Assembly (NCBI GenBank): GCA_036847185.1
Contig: DAIUAM010000066.1
Location: 1 to 11,632 of the forward strand
DNA length: 11,632 nt
From: UBA4738 sp002413305
GTDB taxonomy: Bacteria > Actinomycetota > UBA4738
Direction of reading: 5' to 3'
The position numbers and the translations under genes were made by a program. The notes under the pieces are model-generated. The model was not told the origin of the DNA, made no database searches, and was given only the letters and a program-made list of their open reading frames with translations. Positions 5,129 through 11,632 of this stretch are shown here, in pieces. The stretch's first letter is position 1. The number at the start of each line of letters is the position of its first letter.

Positions 5129-5764
5129 ATGCGGGCACACAAGACCATGATCTACCAGCTGCTTCCCGGCATCGTGCTCCCCGGACTGATCTACTTCATC
5201 GTCGCTCAGCACGCTTCGATGATCGTGGCGCTCGCCGCGGCCTCCTCGGCGCCCCTGTTCGACTCCATCGTCCGGATCCTGCGAGGCAAGGCCCCGAGCA
5301 TCTTCGGCGTTGGGTTCCTGTTCCTGGCCGGCATCTCGATCGCCCTCGCCGTGTGGCTGGACTCCCCGATGTTCATCCTGGCGAAAGGCGCCGTGATCAG
5401 CGGGATCCTGGGGTTGACCTTCGCCGTCTCGGCGCTCATCCGCCGTCCGCTCACCCGGACGCTGGCCGTTTCGTTGTCCTCGGACCACGCGGAGGGCAGG
5501 CGGAAGCTGGCCGCGAAATGGCGCAACCCGAAAGCCCTGTGGGTGTTCCGGGTGCTGTCCATGGGCTGGGGCGTACTGCTCCTGGCCATGGGCGGACAGC
5601 AGCTGGCCATGGTGCTGACGGTCTCACCCGGCACGGTCATGACCATCGAGCCCGCCGTCCAGGGGTTCGTCACCATGCTCGGGATCGCGGTCAGCGTCTA
5701 TTTCGTCCGCCGGATCCAGCAGCTGCACCCCGAGATCGCGATGCTGCCGGTCCGTTCCTCCTGA
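5129..5764 (+). CDS. Multi-pass membrane protein, resembling the VC0807 family
   Basis: Small integral membrane protein of 211 residues from the ATG at 5129. Hydrophobic segments are visible at about 8-25, 28-44, 56-77, 80-103, 138-160 and 172-195, separated by short basic loops (RILRGKAPS, RRPLTRTL, EGRRKLAAKWRNP), so roughly six spans. The pattern 'LLPG..LP..IYFIV', 'APLFDSIVRILRGK' and 'G..F..S.LIRRPLT' resembles VC0807-type proteins, whose function is unknown. The frame extends to an ATG at 5078, but those extra residues are polar and unsupported by a ribosome site. ATG 5129 has GTGGG 8 nt upstream, which is weak; ATG 5147 is also possible. It converges on the coiled-coil gene with a 10-nt gap. 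Family placement is from memory of sequence patterns and is moderate. Confidence 0.78.
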   Translation: MRAHKTMIYQLLPGIVLPGLIYFIVAQHASMIVALAAASSAPLFDSIVRILRGKAPSIFGVGFLFLAGISIALAVWLDSPMFILAKGAVISGILGLTFAVSALIRRPLTRTLAVSLSSDHAEGRRKLAAKWRNPKALWVFRVLSMGWGVLLLAMGGQQLAMVLTVSPGTVMTIEPAVQGFVTMLGIAVSVYFVRRIQQLHPEIAMLPVRSS

Positions 5765-5774
5765 TCCGGGCCCG

Positions 5775-6596
5775 TCAGCTCGAACCCATCGCTGCCAGCT
5801 CCTGCTCGGCCTGGTCCAGGTCCTCGCGAGCCTGCTCGGCCGACCTGCGAAGCTTCTCCGCCCTCGTACCGGCCGCCCCTGCCTCCTTGCGGAGCCGTGC
5901 GGCGGACCGCTCGGCCTTGCTCGCCTCCTCGTCCAGCCGCCGTGCCTCGGCGCCGGCGCCGGCGGCCTCACTGGCCGCACGCTCCGCACGCTCCCGGCGG
6001 TCCGCCACGGCGCGTTCTGCCACCTTCACCGCCCGGTCATCCGCCGCGGCCCCGGTCGCCCGGCGCTTGCGGCCCCGGCCGGCCGGGGCCCTCGGCGGGG
6101 GTCCTTGCAGGGCGAACAGCTCCTCGAACCCAGAGGGGGGCATGGCCTCCCTCTCCAGCACCCCGCGCCGGACCCGTTCCGCCACGTCCCGGTCGGTCGC
6201 GGTCGCGGTGAGCGTTGCCGCCACGTCGTCCAGGACCGCACGGTTGGCCTGCCGGCCGGAGCCCTCGAGCACGCGCGCGGCCTCTTCGACCAGCCGGTCG
6301 ATGACCCGCTTGCGCGCCGCGGTCGCCTCCTGGAGCTTCGCCCGCCCGCCGCCCGACATCGCCGCCTGCTGCGCCCGGCGGAGGGTCTCGCCGGCGGCCA
6401 GCGCGGATCCGACGTCCTTCGGCCGGGATCGCGCCAGCTGGTTGACCGCCCACGCGGCCACCGAGGGCTTGCGGAGGGCCTTGACGGCCTTCGCGCCGTC
6501 TTCGTCGCCGGACTGCTTCAGGCGCTTGGCGAGGTCGTCCCGGGCCTTGGTGAACCCCTCGACGGGGAGGCGGAACAGGTCGTCGGCTTCAGGCAT
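5775..6596 (-). CDS. Conserved actinobacterial protein with basic linker and C-terminal coiled coil
   Basis: A 273-residue soluble protein of unknown function. The N-terminal part (about 6-130) has a conserved opening (LFRLPVEGFTKARDDLAKRL and RKPSVAAWAVNQLARSRP) that I recognise from uncharacterised actinobacterial proteins. A Pro/Arg-rich basic linker (about 166-185, with GRGRKRR) leads to a long Ala/Glu/Arg/Lys heptad-like stretch at about 186-270, surely a coiled coil. There is no signal peptide or membrane segment. The frame is open further upstream to 6860, but that part only mirrors the hydrolase gene; the ATG at 6596 fits the conserved N-terminus. It overlaps the hydrolase end by 8 bp, so it is probably translated by re-initiation on the same mRNA. 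The basic linker could contact nucleic acid, but nothing shows this. Confidence 0.85.
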   Translation of the reverse strand: MPEADDLFRLPVEGFTKARDDLAKRLKQSGDEDGAKAVKALRKPSVAAWAVNQLARSRPKDVGSALAAGETLRRAQQAAMSGGGRAKLQEATAARKRVIDRLVEEAARVLEGSGRQANRAVLDDVAATLTATATDRDVAERVRRGVLEREAMPPSGFEELFALQGPPPRAPAGRGRKRRATGAAADDRAVKVAERAVADRRERAERAASEAAGAGAEARRLDEEASKAERSAARLRKEAGAAGTRAEKLRRSAEQAREDLDQAEQELAAMGSS

Positions 6597-7650
6597 CGGC
6601 GTTCGGTGAGACGGCGGCGATGGCCCGGAGCGTGACGGCGGCGAAGTCCCGGCCCTGCACGCCCGCGGAAAGGTGGTCGCCGGGGAACTCGAAGATCCGG
6701 GCGTCCAGCAGGGTGGCCAGCTCGCGCTGTTTCGAGGGCAGGACCAGTTCGTCCTTCGTGGTGATGACGACGGCGACCGGGACGCCGATCCGCGCGGCGA
6801 GCATGCGGCCATCGAACCGGCCGAGCGCCCGCCCAGCCTGGGCGAGGTCCGAAGGGTCACCCCGGCGGAACTCGCCCTCCAGCCACCCCCGGTACCGCAA
6901 CATCTCGTCGGGGACCTGGGGGGCGCCGCCGTTCAGCCGGACCAGCAAGATCCGGCTGGCGTCCCACCGCAGCATGACCCCGACCAGCCACATCAAGCGC
7001 CAGATGAACCGTTCGCGCCGGGTGCCGCTCCATTCGAGCCCAGTCGCCTCCAGGACCAGCCCGGAGAGCAGGTCCGGGTGGCGGGCGGCGAACAGCATGG
7101 CGATGGGCCCGCCCATCGAGTAGCCCACCGCCACCACCTTCGGGATGCCGAGGTGGCCGAGCAGCGCGGCGGCGTCGTCGGCGCACGCCTCGAGGGTGAA
7201 GCGACGGGCGTCCCGGATGCCGCGGCCGTGGCCCCGGTGGTCCGGGGCGAGGATCGGGTGGCGCTGAGCGAGGTCGTCGTACAGGGCGAAGAAGTTCAGG
7301 TCGGCCGAGGCCATCCAGCCGTGGAGCAACAGGACGGGCGTGGCTCCCGCAGGCCCGTCAGCGCGGCGGACGAACATCTCGCCCCGCCCCGGTACGTCGA
7401 CGATCTCGCCCCTCGGAAGCGGCGGGGGGATCGGATCGCCGCTGGGGACCTCGCGGTACGGGTCCAGGCGCCGGGCTAGCGCCGAGGCCCGGAAGGGAGC
7501 GGGGACGTCCAGGCCCACCGGGACCGGGGGCGCGGTGCGACGACGGAGGGCCACACCGGCCAGGAGTACCCCCAGCCCGCCGACCAGGACCGACCATGGC
7601 GAAACGCCCTTCCGCGGCGCACGGCTCGTCACCAATCTATCCTGACGCAT
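6589..7650 (-). CDS. Membrane-anchored alpha/beta-hydrolase
   Basis: A serine hydrolase of 353 residues, substrate unknown. An N-terminal membrane anchor or uncleaved signal lies at about 17-36 (SPWSVLVGGLGVLLAGVALR, followed by RRR). The fold starts near 80. The HG oxyanion motif is at 110-111 (LLLHGWMAS), the nucleophile elbow is GYSMGG with S178, the likely acid is D300 (TTKDELV) and the catalytic His is H326 (GDHLSAG). A cap region spans about 205-270. The DHRGHG motif (137-142) is typical of esterase- and haloperoxidase-like members. ATG 7650 follows GGGAGG by 7 nt. It shares a 54-bp divergent promoter region with the cyclase gene and is first in a two-gene operon with the coiled-coil protein. 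Confidence 0.92.
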   Translation of the reverse strand: MRQDRLVTSRAPRKGVSPWSVLVGGLGVLLAGVALRRRTAPPVPVGLDVPAPFRASALARRLDPYREVPSGDPIPPPLPRGEIVDVPGRGEMFVRRADGPAGATPVLLLHGWMASADLNFFALYDDLAQRHPILAPDHRGHGRGIRDARRFTLEACADDAAALLGHLGIPKVVAVGYSMGGPIAMLFAARHPDLLSGLVLEATGLEWSGTRRERFIWRLMWLVGVMLRWDASRILLVRLNGGAPQVPDEMLRYRGWLEGEFRRGDPSDLAQAGRALGRFDGRMLAARIGVPVAVVITTKDELVLPSKQRELATLLDARIFEFPGDHLSAGVQGRDFAAVTLRAIAAVSPNADA

Positions 7651-7690
7651 CGATCGCCCTCCCGCCGACCCTCGGGGCGGGCGTCCCGCC

Positions 7691-7696
7691 TACACT
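7691..7696 (+). promoter_or_regulatory. -10 element suggesting a leaderless mRNA for the cyclase gene
   Basis: TACACT fits the actinobacterial TANNNT -10 pattern and ends 8 nt before the ATG at 7705. A start 6 to 9 nt downstream would put the first base of the mRNA at or next to the A of ATG, so the transcript is probably leaderless. No clear -35 is seen. GGGG at 7700-7703 is too close to the ATG to act as a normal ribosome site. Confidence 0.5.
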
Positions 7697-7704
7697 CAGG
7701 GGCC

Positions 7705-10700
7705 ATGACCTGCCCCTCCTGTGGTCGCGAGAACCCGGACGGGTTCGGCTTCTGCGGGTTCTGCGGCGCGGCGCTCTCGCAGGCACCCGCCACCACCGAG
7801 GAACGCAAGGTGGTCACCGTCCTGTTCTGTGACCTGGTGGGATTCACCGCGCGTTCGGACCGGGCGGATCCCGAGGACGTGAAGGCTCGGCTCCGCCCCT
7901 TCCATACCGCCCTGAAGCGGGAGGTTGAAGCCTTCGGCGGAACGCTCGACAAGTTCATCGGGGACGCGGCGCTCGGGGTGTTCGGTTCGCCGGTGGCGCA
8001 CGAGGACGACCCGGAGCGAGCCATCCGGGCCGCCCTTGCCATCCAGGGCGCCATCGCGGCGCTGAACGAGGCTCATCCCGACCTCGGTCTGGCCATCCGC
8101 CAGGGCATCAACACGGGGGAGGCGGTGGTCGCGTTCGGGCCCGGGTCGGGACCGCTGATCGGCGAGGCAGTCACCGGGGACGTGGTCAACACCGCGTCGC
8201 GCCTGGAGTCCGTCGCCCCGGTGGGCGGGATCGTTGTGGGAGAACAAACCTACCGGGCGACCGGGGAGGCCTTCGTCTACCAGGTCCTGGACCCCGTCAC
8301 CGTGAAAGGGAAGGCCGAACCGCTCCCGATCTGGAGGGTGGTTGCGGCTCGCAGCCGCGCGGGCGTCGAGGACACCCGTCCGCACGCGGCGCCCTTCGTC
8401 GGCCGGGACGAAGAGTTCGCAGCCCTGCGCGCGATCTTCGAGCGGGCGGCTCGGTCCCGGCAGGTGGAGATGGTCACGCTGATCGGGGAGGCGGGGGTGG
8501 GGAAGTCGAGGCTGGTCGCCGAGCTGGCCCGGTTCGTCGACGACCTCCCGGAGCTGGTCACCTGGCGGAGGGGCCGGTGCCTCCCCTACGGCGAGGGCAT
8601 CACGTTCTGGGCGCTCGGCGAGATCGTCAGCGCACACGCAGGCATCCTGGAGTCCGACCCGCCCGAGGAGGCCCTGGCCAAGCTGGACGCGGTCATCCCG
8701 GAAGACGATCCCGACCGCGAGTGGCTCCGCAACCGCCTGGCCCCGCTGGTCGGCGCGGAGGCCGCCTCGGCTGCCGAGCGGGTCGAGCGGGACGAGGCCT
8801 TCGCCGCCTGGCGCCGGTTCCTGGAATCGCTGGCTCGGGCGTTGCCCGCCGTGCTCGTCTTCGAGGACATCCATTGGGCAGACCCGGCGATGCTCGACTT
8901 CCTCCGGTATCTGGTAGAAACCGTGACGGGCGTGCCCATGCTGCTGCTGTGCACCGCCCGATTCGACCTGCGGGAGCGCGCGCCGGACTGGGAGAGCCTG
9001 CCCGGGGCCGCCGCGATGCCGCTGTCGCCGCTGTCGCCCGAGGACACCTCCCGCCTGATCTCCGGCCTGCTGGACGAGGCCGCCCTGCCCACCGACGTCC
9101 AGACGCTCCTGCTCGAGCGGGCCGGCGGCAACCCGCTGTACGCGGAGGAGTTCGTCCTGATGTTGATGGACCAGGGAGCGCTGGTTCGATCCGGGGGGTC
9201 GTGGCAGCTGGTCGAGGGCGCGGACGTCCGGTTCCCCGATTCGATCCAGGCCCTGGTGGCGGCCCGGCTGGACACGCTGGCACCCGGTCTAAAGGCTCTG
9301 CTCCAGGACGCGTCGGTGGTCGGGCGGACCTTCTGGGCGGGCGCGCTCGGCGCGATGGGTCGGCGGGATCCCGCCGGGGTGACGGCGGCGCTCGACGAAC
9401 TGGCCGGCCGGGAGCTGGTCCGGCTGGTCCTCATGTCGTTGATCGAAGGCCAGGCCGAATACACGTTCTGGCACGTCGTGCACTCGGACGTCTGCTACTC
9501 GCAGATCCCGCGCGCGGCCCGGGCGGCGAAGCACCGGGAGGCGGCCCGGTGGCTAGAGGACGTGGCCGGCGAGCGCGTGGAGAATCTCGCCGAGGTCCTC
9601 GTGCACCACACGACGACCGCGCTTGAGCTCGCTCGCGCATCCGGCAACCGCGCAGAGGCGACCGAGCTCGAGGAGCCGGCCATCCGCTACCTGGAACTGG
9701 CCGGCGACCGGGCGCTCGGGCTGGACGTGGCGAGGGCGGAGTCGAACTACGACCGCGCCCTGGCGCTGGCGCTTCCCGGCCACATCCGGCGGCCATATCT
9801 GCTGGCGAGATGGGCGGACGCCGTTCGTCAGGCCGGGCGTTTCCCGGACTCGGCCGAGGCGCTCGAGGTCGCCATCCGGGACTTCACGGCAAGCGGCGAC
9901 CGGCTGGCCGCCGCCCGGGCCATGGGGACACTGTCGAGCGTCTACCTGGCCATGGGGGACGCGCGGCAGGAGGAGGTGGCTGCCGAAGCGGTCCGCCTGT
10001 TGGAGTCGGACCCCCCGGGGCCGGACCTGGTGTCGGCGTACGTTCGCATGGCCGGCGTTGAGCTGGTGATCGGTTCGCCGCCCGACACCATCGCGTGGGT
10101 GGACCGAGCGACGGCGCTGGCGGGGGAGCTGGGGGTCGAGGTGCCGGCCCGGGCGGTGGGGTTCCGCGGGTACGCGCGTTGCTCCCTGGGCGACGCGGCG
10201 GGCCTGGGCGAGATGCGGGCGGCCTTGACCCGCGCGGTGAACGCCGGCGAGGGGAGGGATGCGGCGGTGCTCTACAACAACCTGGCCGTCGCCGTGTGGC
10301 CCATCGAAGGCCGCGAGGGGGTCCTGTCCATCCTCCGCGAGGGGATCGAGTTCTCCGAACGCCACGGGATCGCCGAGTTCGCCGTGGCACTGTCCGCGGC
10401 CAGCCTCAGCCAGCTGGAGGAGGCGGGCGAGTGGGACCGGGCGCTGGAGCTGGCCGAGTCGATCGAACGGGATGCCGAAGCGACCGGCGACGTCGCCGAC
10501 CTCCTACAGGTCCGGTGGGTGCAGACCCGGATCCTCGCCGCCCGGGGAGAGGTCGCGCGGGCGGCCGGGTTCGCCTTATGGCTCGAGGCGGCCGCCCGAG
10601 CGTCGGGTGGGGTGGAGGACATCAGCGCGGGGTTCACGGCGGCCGCGGTCGCGCATCTCGCCGCCGGGGACCCGGCCCGGGCGGTGGCTCTGCTGGCGGA

Positions 10701-11133
10701 GATCGACCGGACGCCGCACATCCGGGAGAGCCCTTCCTACCCTCCCTACCTCGGGGACATGGTCCGCGTGGCGGTGGCGGCCGGTGATCGCGAGCTCGCG
10801 GAGCGGCTGGCGCGAGGCGTCGAACCCGTCTATCCGTACCACGAGCACGCGCTGGCGGGGGCCCGGGCGATCCTGCTCGAGGCGAGTGGGGACCTCCATA
10901 GGGCAGCCGAGGCGTACCGGGACGCGGCCGCGCGGTGGGAGCGGTTCGGCGTGGTCCCCGAACGGGCGCACGCGCTGTGGGGGCAGGGGCGCTGCCTGCT
11001 GGAGATGGGCAGGTCGTCGGAGGCCGCCGAGCCGCTCCGGGAAGCGCGGGCGTGCTTCGCGAACCTGGGCGCCGAACCGGCCGTCGCTGTTGTCGAGGAA
11101 CTGCTGGAGCGGCTGTCCTCGCTGTCCGCCTGA
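7705..11133 (+). CDS. Zinc ribbon – class III adenylate/guanylate cyclase – AAA ATPase – TPR signalling protein
   Basis: Large cytoplasmic regulator of 1142 residues. Domains in order: a zinc ribbon (C3, C6, C17, C20); a class III cyclase catalytic domain (about 34-213) with metal-binding D43 (FCDLVGFT) and D87 (KFIGD), purine-binding K83, and transition-state N162 and R166 (GDVVNTASR); a STAND/AAA_16-like ATPase (about 228-560) with a FVGRDEE entry motif, Walker A GEAGVGKS (261-268), Walker B VLVFEDIHWAD with D388, and AGGNPLYAEEF; then about 450 residues of TPR-like helical repeats. At the place of the adenine-specifying Asp/Thr, 7 residues before N162, Ala155 is found by motif alignment, so substrate choice and activity are open. 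There is no C-terminal LuxR-type HTH, so output is presumably cyclic nucleotide or protein contacts, not DNA binding. It is divergent from the hydrolase operon. Confidence 0.94.
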   Translation: MTCPSCGRENPDGFGFCGFCGAALSQAPATTEERKVVTVLFCDLVGFTARSDRADPEDVKARLRPFHTALKREVEAFGGTLDKFIGDAALGVFGSPVAHEDDPERAIRAALAIQGAIAALNEAHPDLGLAIRQGINTGEAVVAFGPGSGPLIGEAVTGDVVNTASRLESVAPVGGIVVGEQTYRATGEAFVYQVLDPVTVKGKAEPLPIWRVVAARSRAGVEDTRPHAAPFVGRDEEFAALRAIFERAARSRQVEMVTLIGEAGVGKSRLVAELARFVDDLPELVTWRRGRCLPYGEGITFWALGEIVSAHAGILESDPPEEALAKLDAVIPEDDPDREWLRNRLAPLVGAEAASAAERVERDEAFAAWRRFLESLARALPAVLVFEDIHWADPAMLDFLRYLVETVTGVPMLLLCTARFDLRERAPDWESLPGAAAMPLSPLSPEDTSRLISGLLDEAALPTDVQTLLLERAGGNPLYAEEFVLMLMDQGALVRSGGSWQLVEGADVRFPDSIQALVAARLDTLAPGLKALLQDASVVGRTFWAGALGAMGRRDPAGVTAALDELAGRELVRLVLMSLIEGQAEYTFWHVVHSDVCYSQIPRAARAAKHREAARWLEDVAGERVENLAEVLVHHTTTALELARASGNRAEATELEEPAIRYLELAGDRALGLDVARAESNYDRALALALPGHIRRPYLLARWADAVRQAGRFPDSAEALEVAIRDFTASGDRLAAARAMGTLSSVYLAMGDARQEEVAAEAVRLLESDPPGPDLVSAYVRMAGVELVIGSPPDTIAWVDRATALAGELGVEVPARAVGFRGYARCSLGDAAGLGEMRAALTRAVNAGEGRDAAVLYNNLAVAVWPIEGREGVLSILREGIEFSERHGIAEFAVALSAASLSQLEEAGEWDRALELAESIERDAEATGDVADLLQVRWVQTRILAARGEVARAAGFALWLEAAARASGGVEDISAGFTAAAVAHLAAGDPARAVALLAEIDRTPHIRESPSYPPYLGDMVRVAVAAGDRELAERLARGVEPVYPYHEHALAGARAILLEASGDLHRAAEAYRDAAARWERFGVVPERAHALWGQGRCLLEMGRSSEAAEPLREARACFANLGAEPAVAVVEELLERLSSLSA

Positions 11134-11181
11134 ACGCCCGGCCCGGCCTTGCTCCCGGTCCCTCCCACAACTCCGGCCCGG

Positions 11182-11187
11182 TAGTAT
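11182..11187 (+). promoter_or_regulatory. Candidate -10 element for the small downstream gene
   Basis: TAGTAT matches TATAAT at four or more positions and sits 46 nt before the GTG at 11234, after a GC-rich gap following the cyclase stop. No good -35 is visible. It suggests the small gene has its own promoter. Confidence 0.4.
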
Positions 11188-11233
11188 CCAGGGGCGGCGC
11201 CGGACCAAGGCAGCGTACGAGAGGAGTCCCCCT

Positions 11234-11548
11234 GTGCAGAAGCGGTTGGTCACACGCTATGCGACGCAGTCCGCCGAGGCGGCAGATGAGAACCAGCGAC
11301 GAGTGGAAGCTGTTTTCGAAGAGCTGTCCTCGACGAAGCCTGAGACGGTGAGCTACCTCGTCCTCCGCTTGGAGGACGATTCATTTCTGCATGTGTCGTT
11401 CCACGATCACCGCGATGACGAGGTCAATCCCATCGCTTCGACGGCAGCCTTCGCACACTTTCAGGAGGGGCACGCGGACAGGCGGGCAGGTGCCGTCGAC
11501 CAGCAGAAGGCAACGCTCGTCGGTGCCTATATCACGACCATCGACTGA
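11234..11548 (+). CDS. Small dimeric alpha/beta-barrel-like protein (hypothetical)
   Basis: A 104-residue soluble protein. It starts with GTG behind AGAGGAG at 7-nt spacing, a strong ribosome site that settles the start even though the frame is open far upstream. The pattern fits a ferredoxin-like alpha/beta barrel of the ABM/Dabb kind: strand KRLVTRYATQ, helix ADENQRRVEAVFEELSST, strands SYLVLRLEDDSFLHVSFHD, then a helix around ASTAAFAHFQEGHADR and a last strand KATLVGAYITTID. Proteins of this shape are common, uncharacterised actinobacterial small proteins; some relatives are monooxygenases, but no catalytic residue can be assigned here. It follows the cyclase gene by 100 bp and probably has its own promoter. 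Confidence 0.82.
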   Translation: MQKRLVTRYATQSAEAADENQRRVEAVFEELSSTKPETVSYLVLRLEDDSFLHVSFHDHRDDEVNPIASTAAFAHFQEGHADRRAGAVDQQKATLVGAYITTID

Positions 11549-11564
11549 CTCCCCCAGGCACGAT

Positions 11565-11595
11565 CGGAGCTATTGCAGCCATGAGGCTGCCTCCG
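11565..11595. other. Stem-loop after the small protein gene
   Basis: GCAGCC (11575-11580), loop ATGA, and GGCTGC (11585-11590) form a perfect 6-bp stem. It is extended by CGGAG (11565-11569) with CTCCG (11591-11595) across a 5-nt bulge on one side. It starts 16 nt after the stop at 11548. No T-run follows, so it may be a weak terminator or an mRNA 3' stabiliser. The rest of the window after it holds nothing I can name. Confidence 0.4.
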
Positions 11596-11632
11596 GTAGC
11601 GGGTCAGAAACTGAACCACGAACCCTGCTTCC

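Noticed and set aside
4918..6609. Plus-strand open frame of 563 codons spanning the membrane protein and coiled-coil genes
   Set aside because: Low-complexity Ala/Arg/Ser translation with no domain. It overlaps one gene in another frame and a second gene antisense.
6597..6860. N-terminal extension of the coiled-coil gene to 6860
   Set aside because: The extra residues mirror the hydrolase gene in another frame, and the conserved N-terminus begins at the ATG at 6596.
10259..11233. Upstream extension of the small gene at 11234 into a 429-codon frame
   Set aside because: The extension overlaps the cyclase gene in another frame and is Arg/Ser/Gly-rich; the strong ribosome site at 11220-11226 supports the GTG start.
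11581..11632. Possible start of another plus-strand gene (MRLPPVAGQ…) running off the right edge
   Set aside because: Only 17 codons are visible, the GGAG upstream is 11 nt away, and the ATG sits in the loop of a hairpin. There is not enough to call a gene.
1..11632. CRISPR array, insertion sequence or rRNA
   Set aside because: No regularly spaced repeats, no transposase motifs with terminal inverted repeats, and no rRNA-like sequence were seen.

Overview
The window looks like the chromosome of a high-GC actinobacterium (Actinomycetota), probably an uncultivated lineage. The signs are strong G/C preference at third codon positions, GTG and TTG starts, a probable leaderless mRNA, an actinobacterial-style cyclase–ATPase–TPR regulator, and a conserved actinobacterial coiled-coil protein. 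This placement is inferred from the sequence alone.

Left part (1 to about 3842): one end of an integrated mobile element inserted at the 3' end of a tRNA-Glu(CTC) gene. Going inward from the tRNA there is a tyrosine integrase (2592-3824, TTG start). Its start overlaps the end of an XRE-type regulator (1925-2608, same strand). A compact divergent control region with overlapping promoters follows (about 1840-1913). Then comes a leftward operon whose genes overlap by 4 bp each: a second XRE regulator, an excisionase-like HTH protein, and a zinc-finger/TOPRIM/AAA primase-helicase that runs off the left edge. This is the integration/excision, switch and replication module of an integrative plasmid, AICE-like element or prophage. 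The far end and its cargo lie outside the window.

Middle (3843 to about 5130): tRNA-Glu and lepB (signal peptidase I) are both on the minus strand, with a perfect hairpin just in front of the tRNA. A 440-bp non-coding region follows. It carries a candidate promoter and an unusually long nested stem-loop (4823-4892) plus two further hairpins, and leads to a small multi-pass membrane protein (5129-5764).

Right part (5775 to the end): a convergent minus-strand pair encodes a membrane-anchored alpha/beta hydrolase and, overlapping it by 8 bp, a basic coiled-coil protein. Divergent from these, and probably leaderless, is a 1142-residue signalling protein (zinc ribbon, class III nucleotide cyclase, STAND-like ATPase, TPR-like helices). 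A small probable alpha/beta-barrel protein (GTG start) follows. The last 84 bases hold a hairpin and no firm gene.

The most promising material is the tRNA-Glu element, with its shared-promoter switch and repeats near the integrase end and within the replication gene, and the structured intergenic RNA-like region at 4823-5045.
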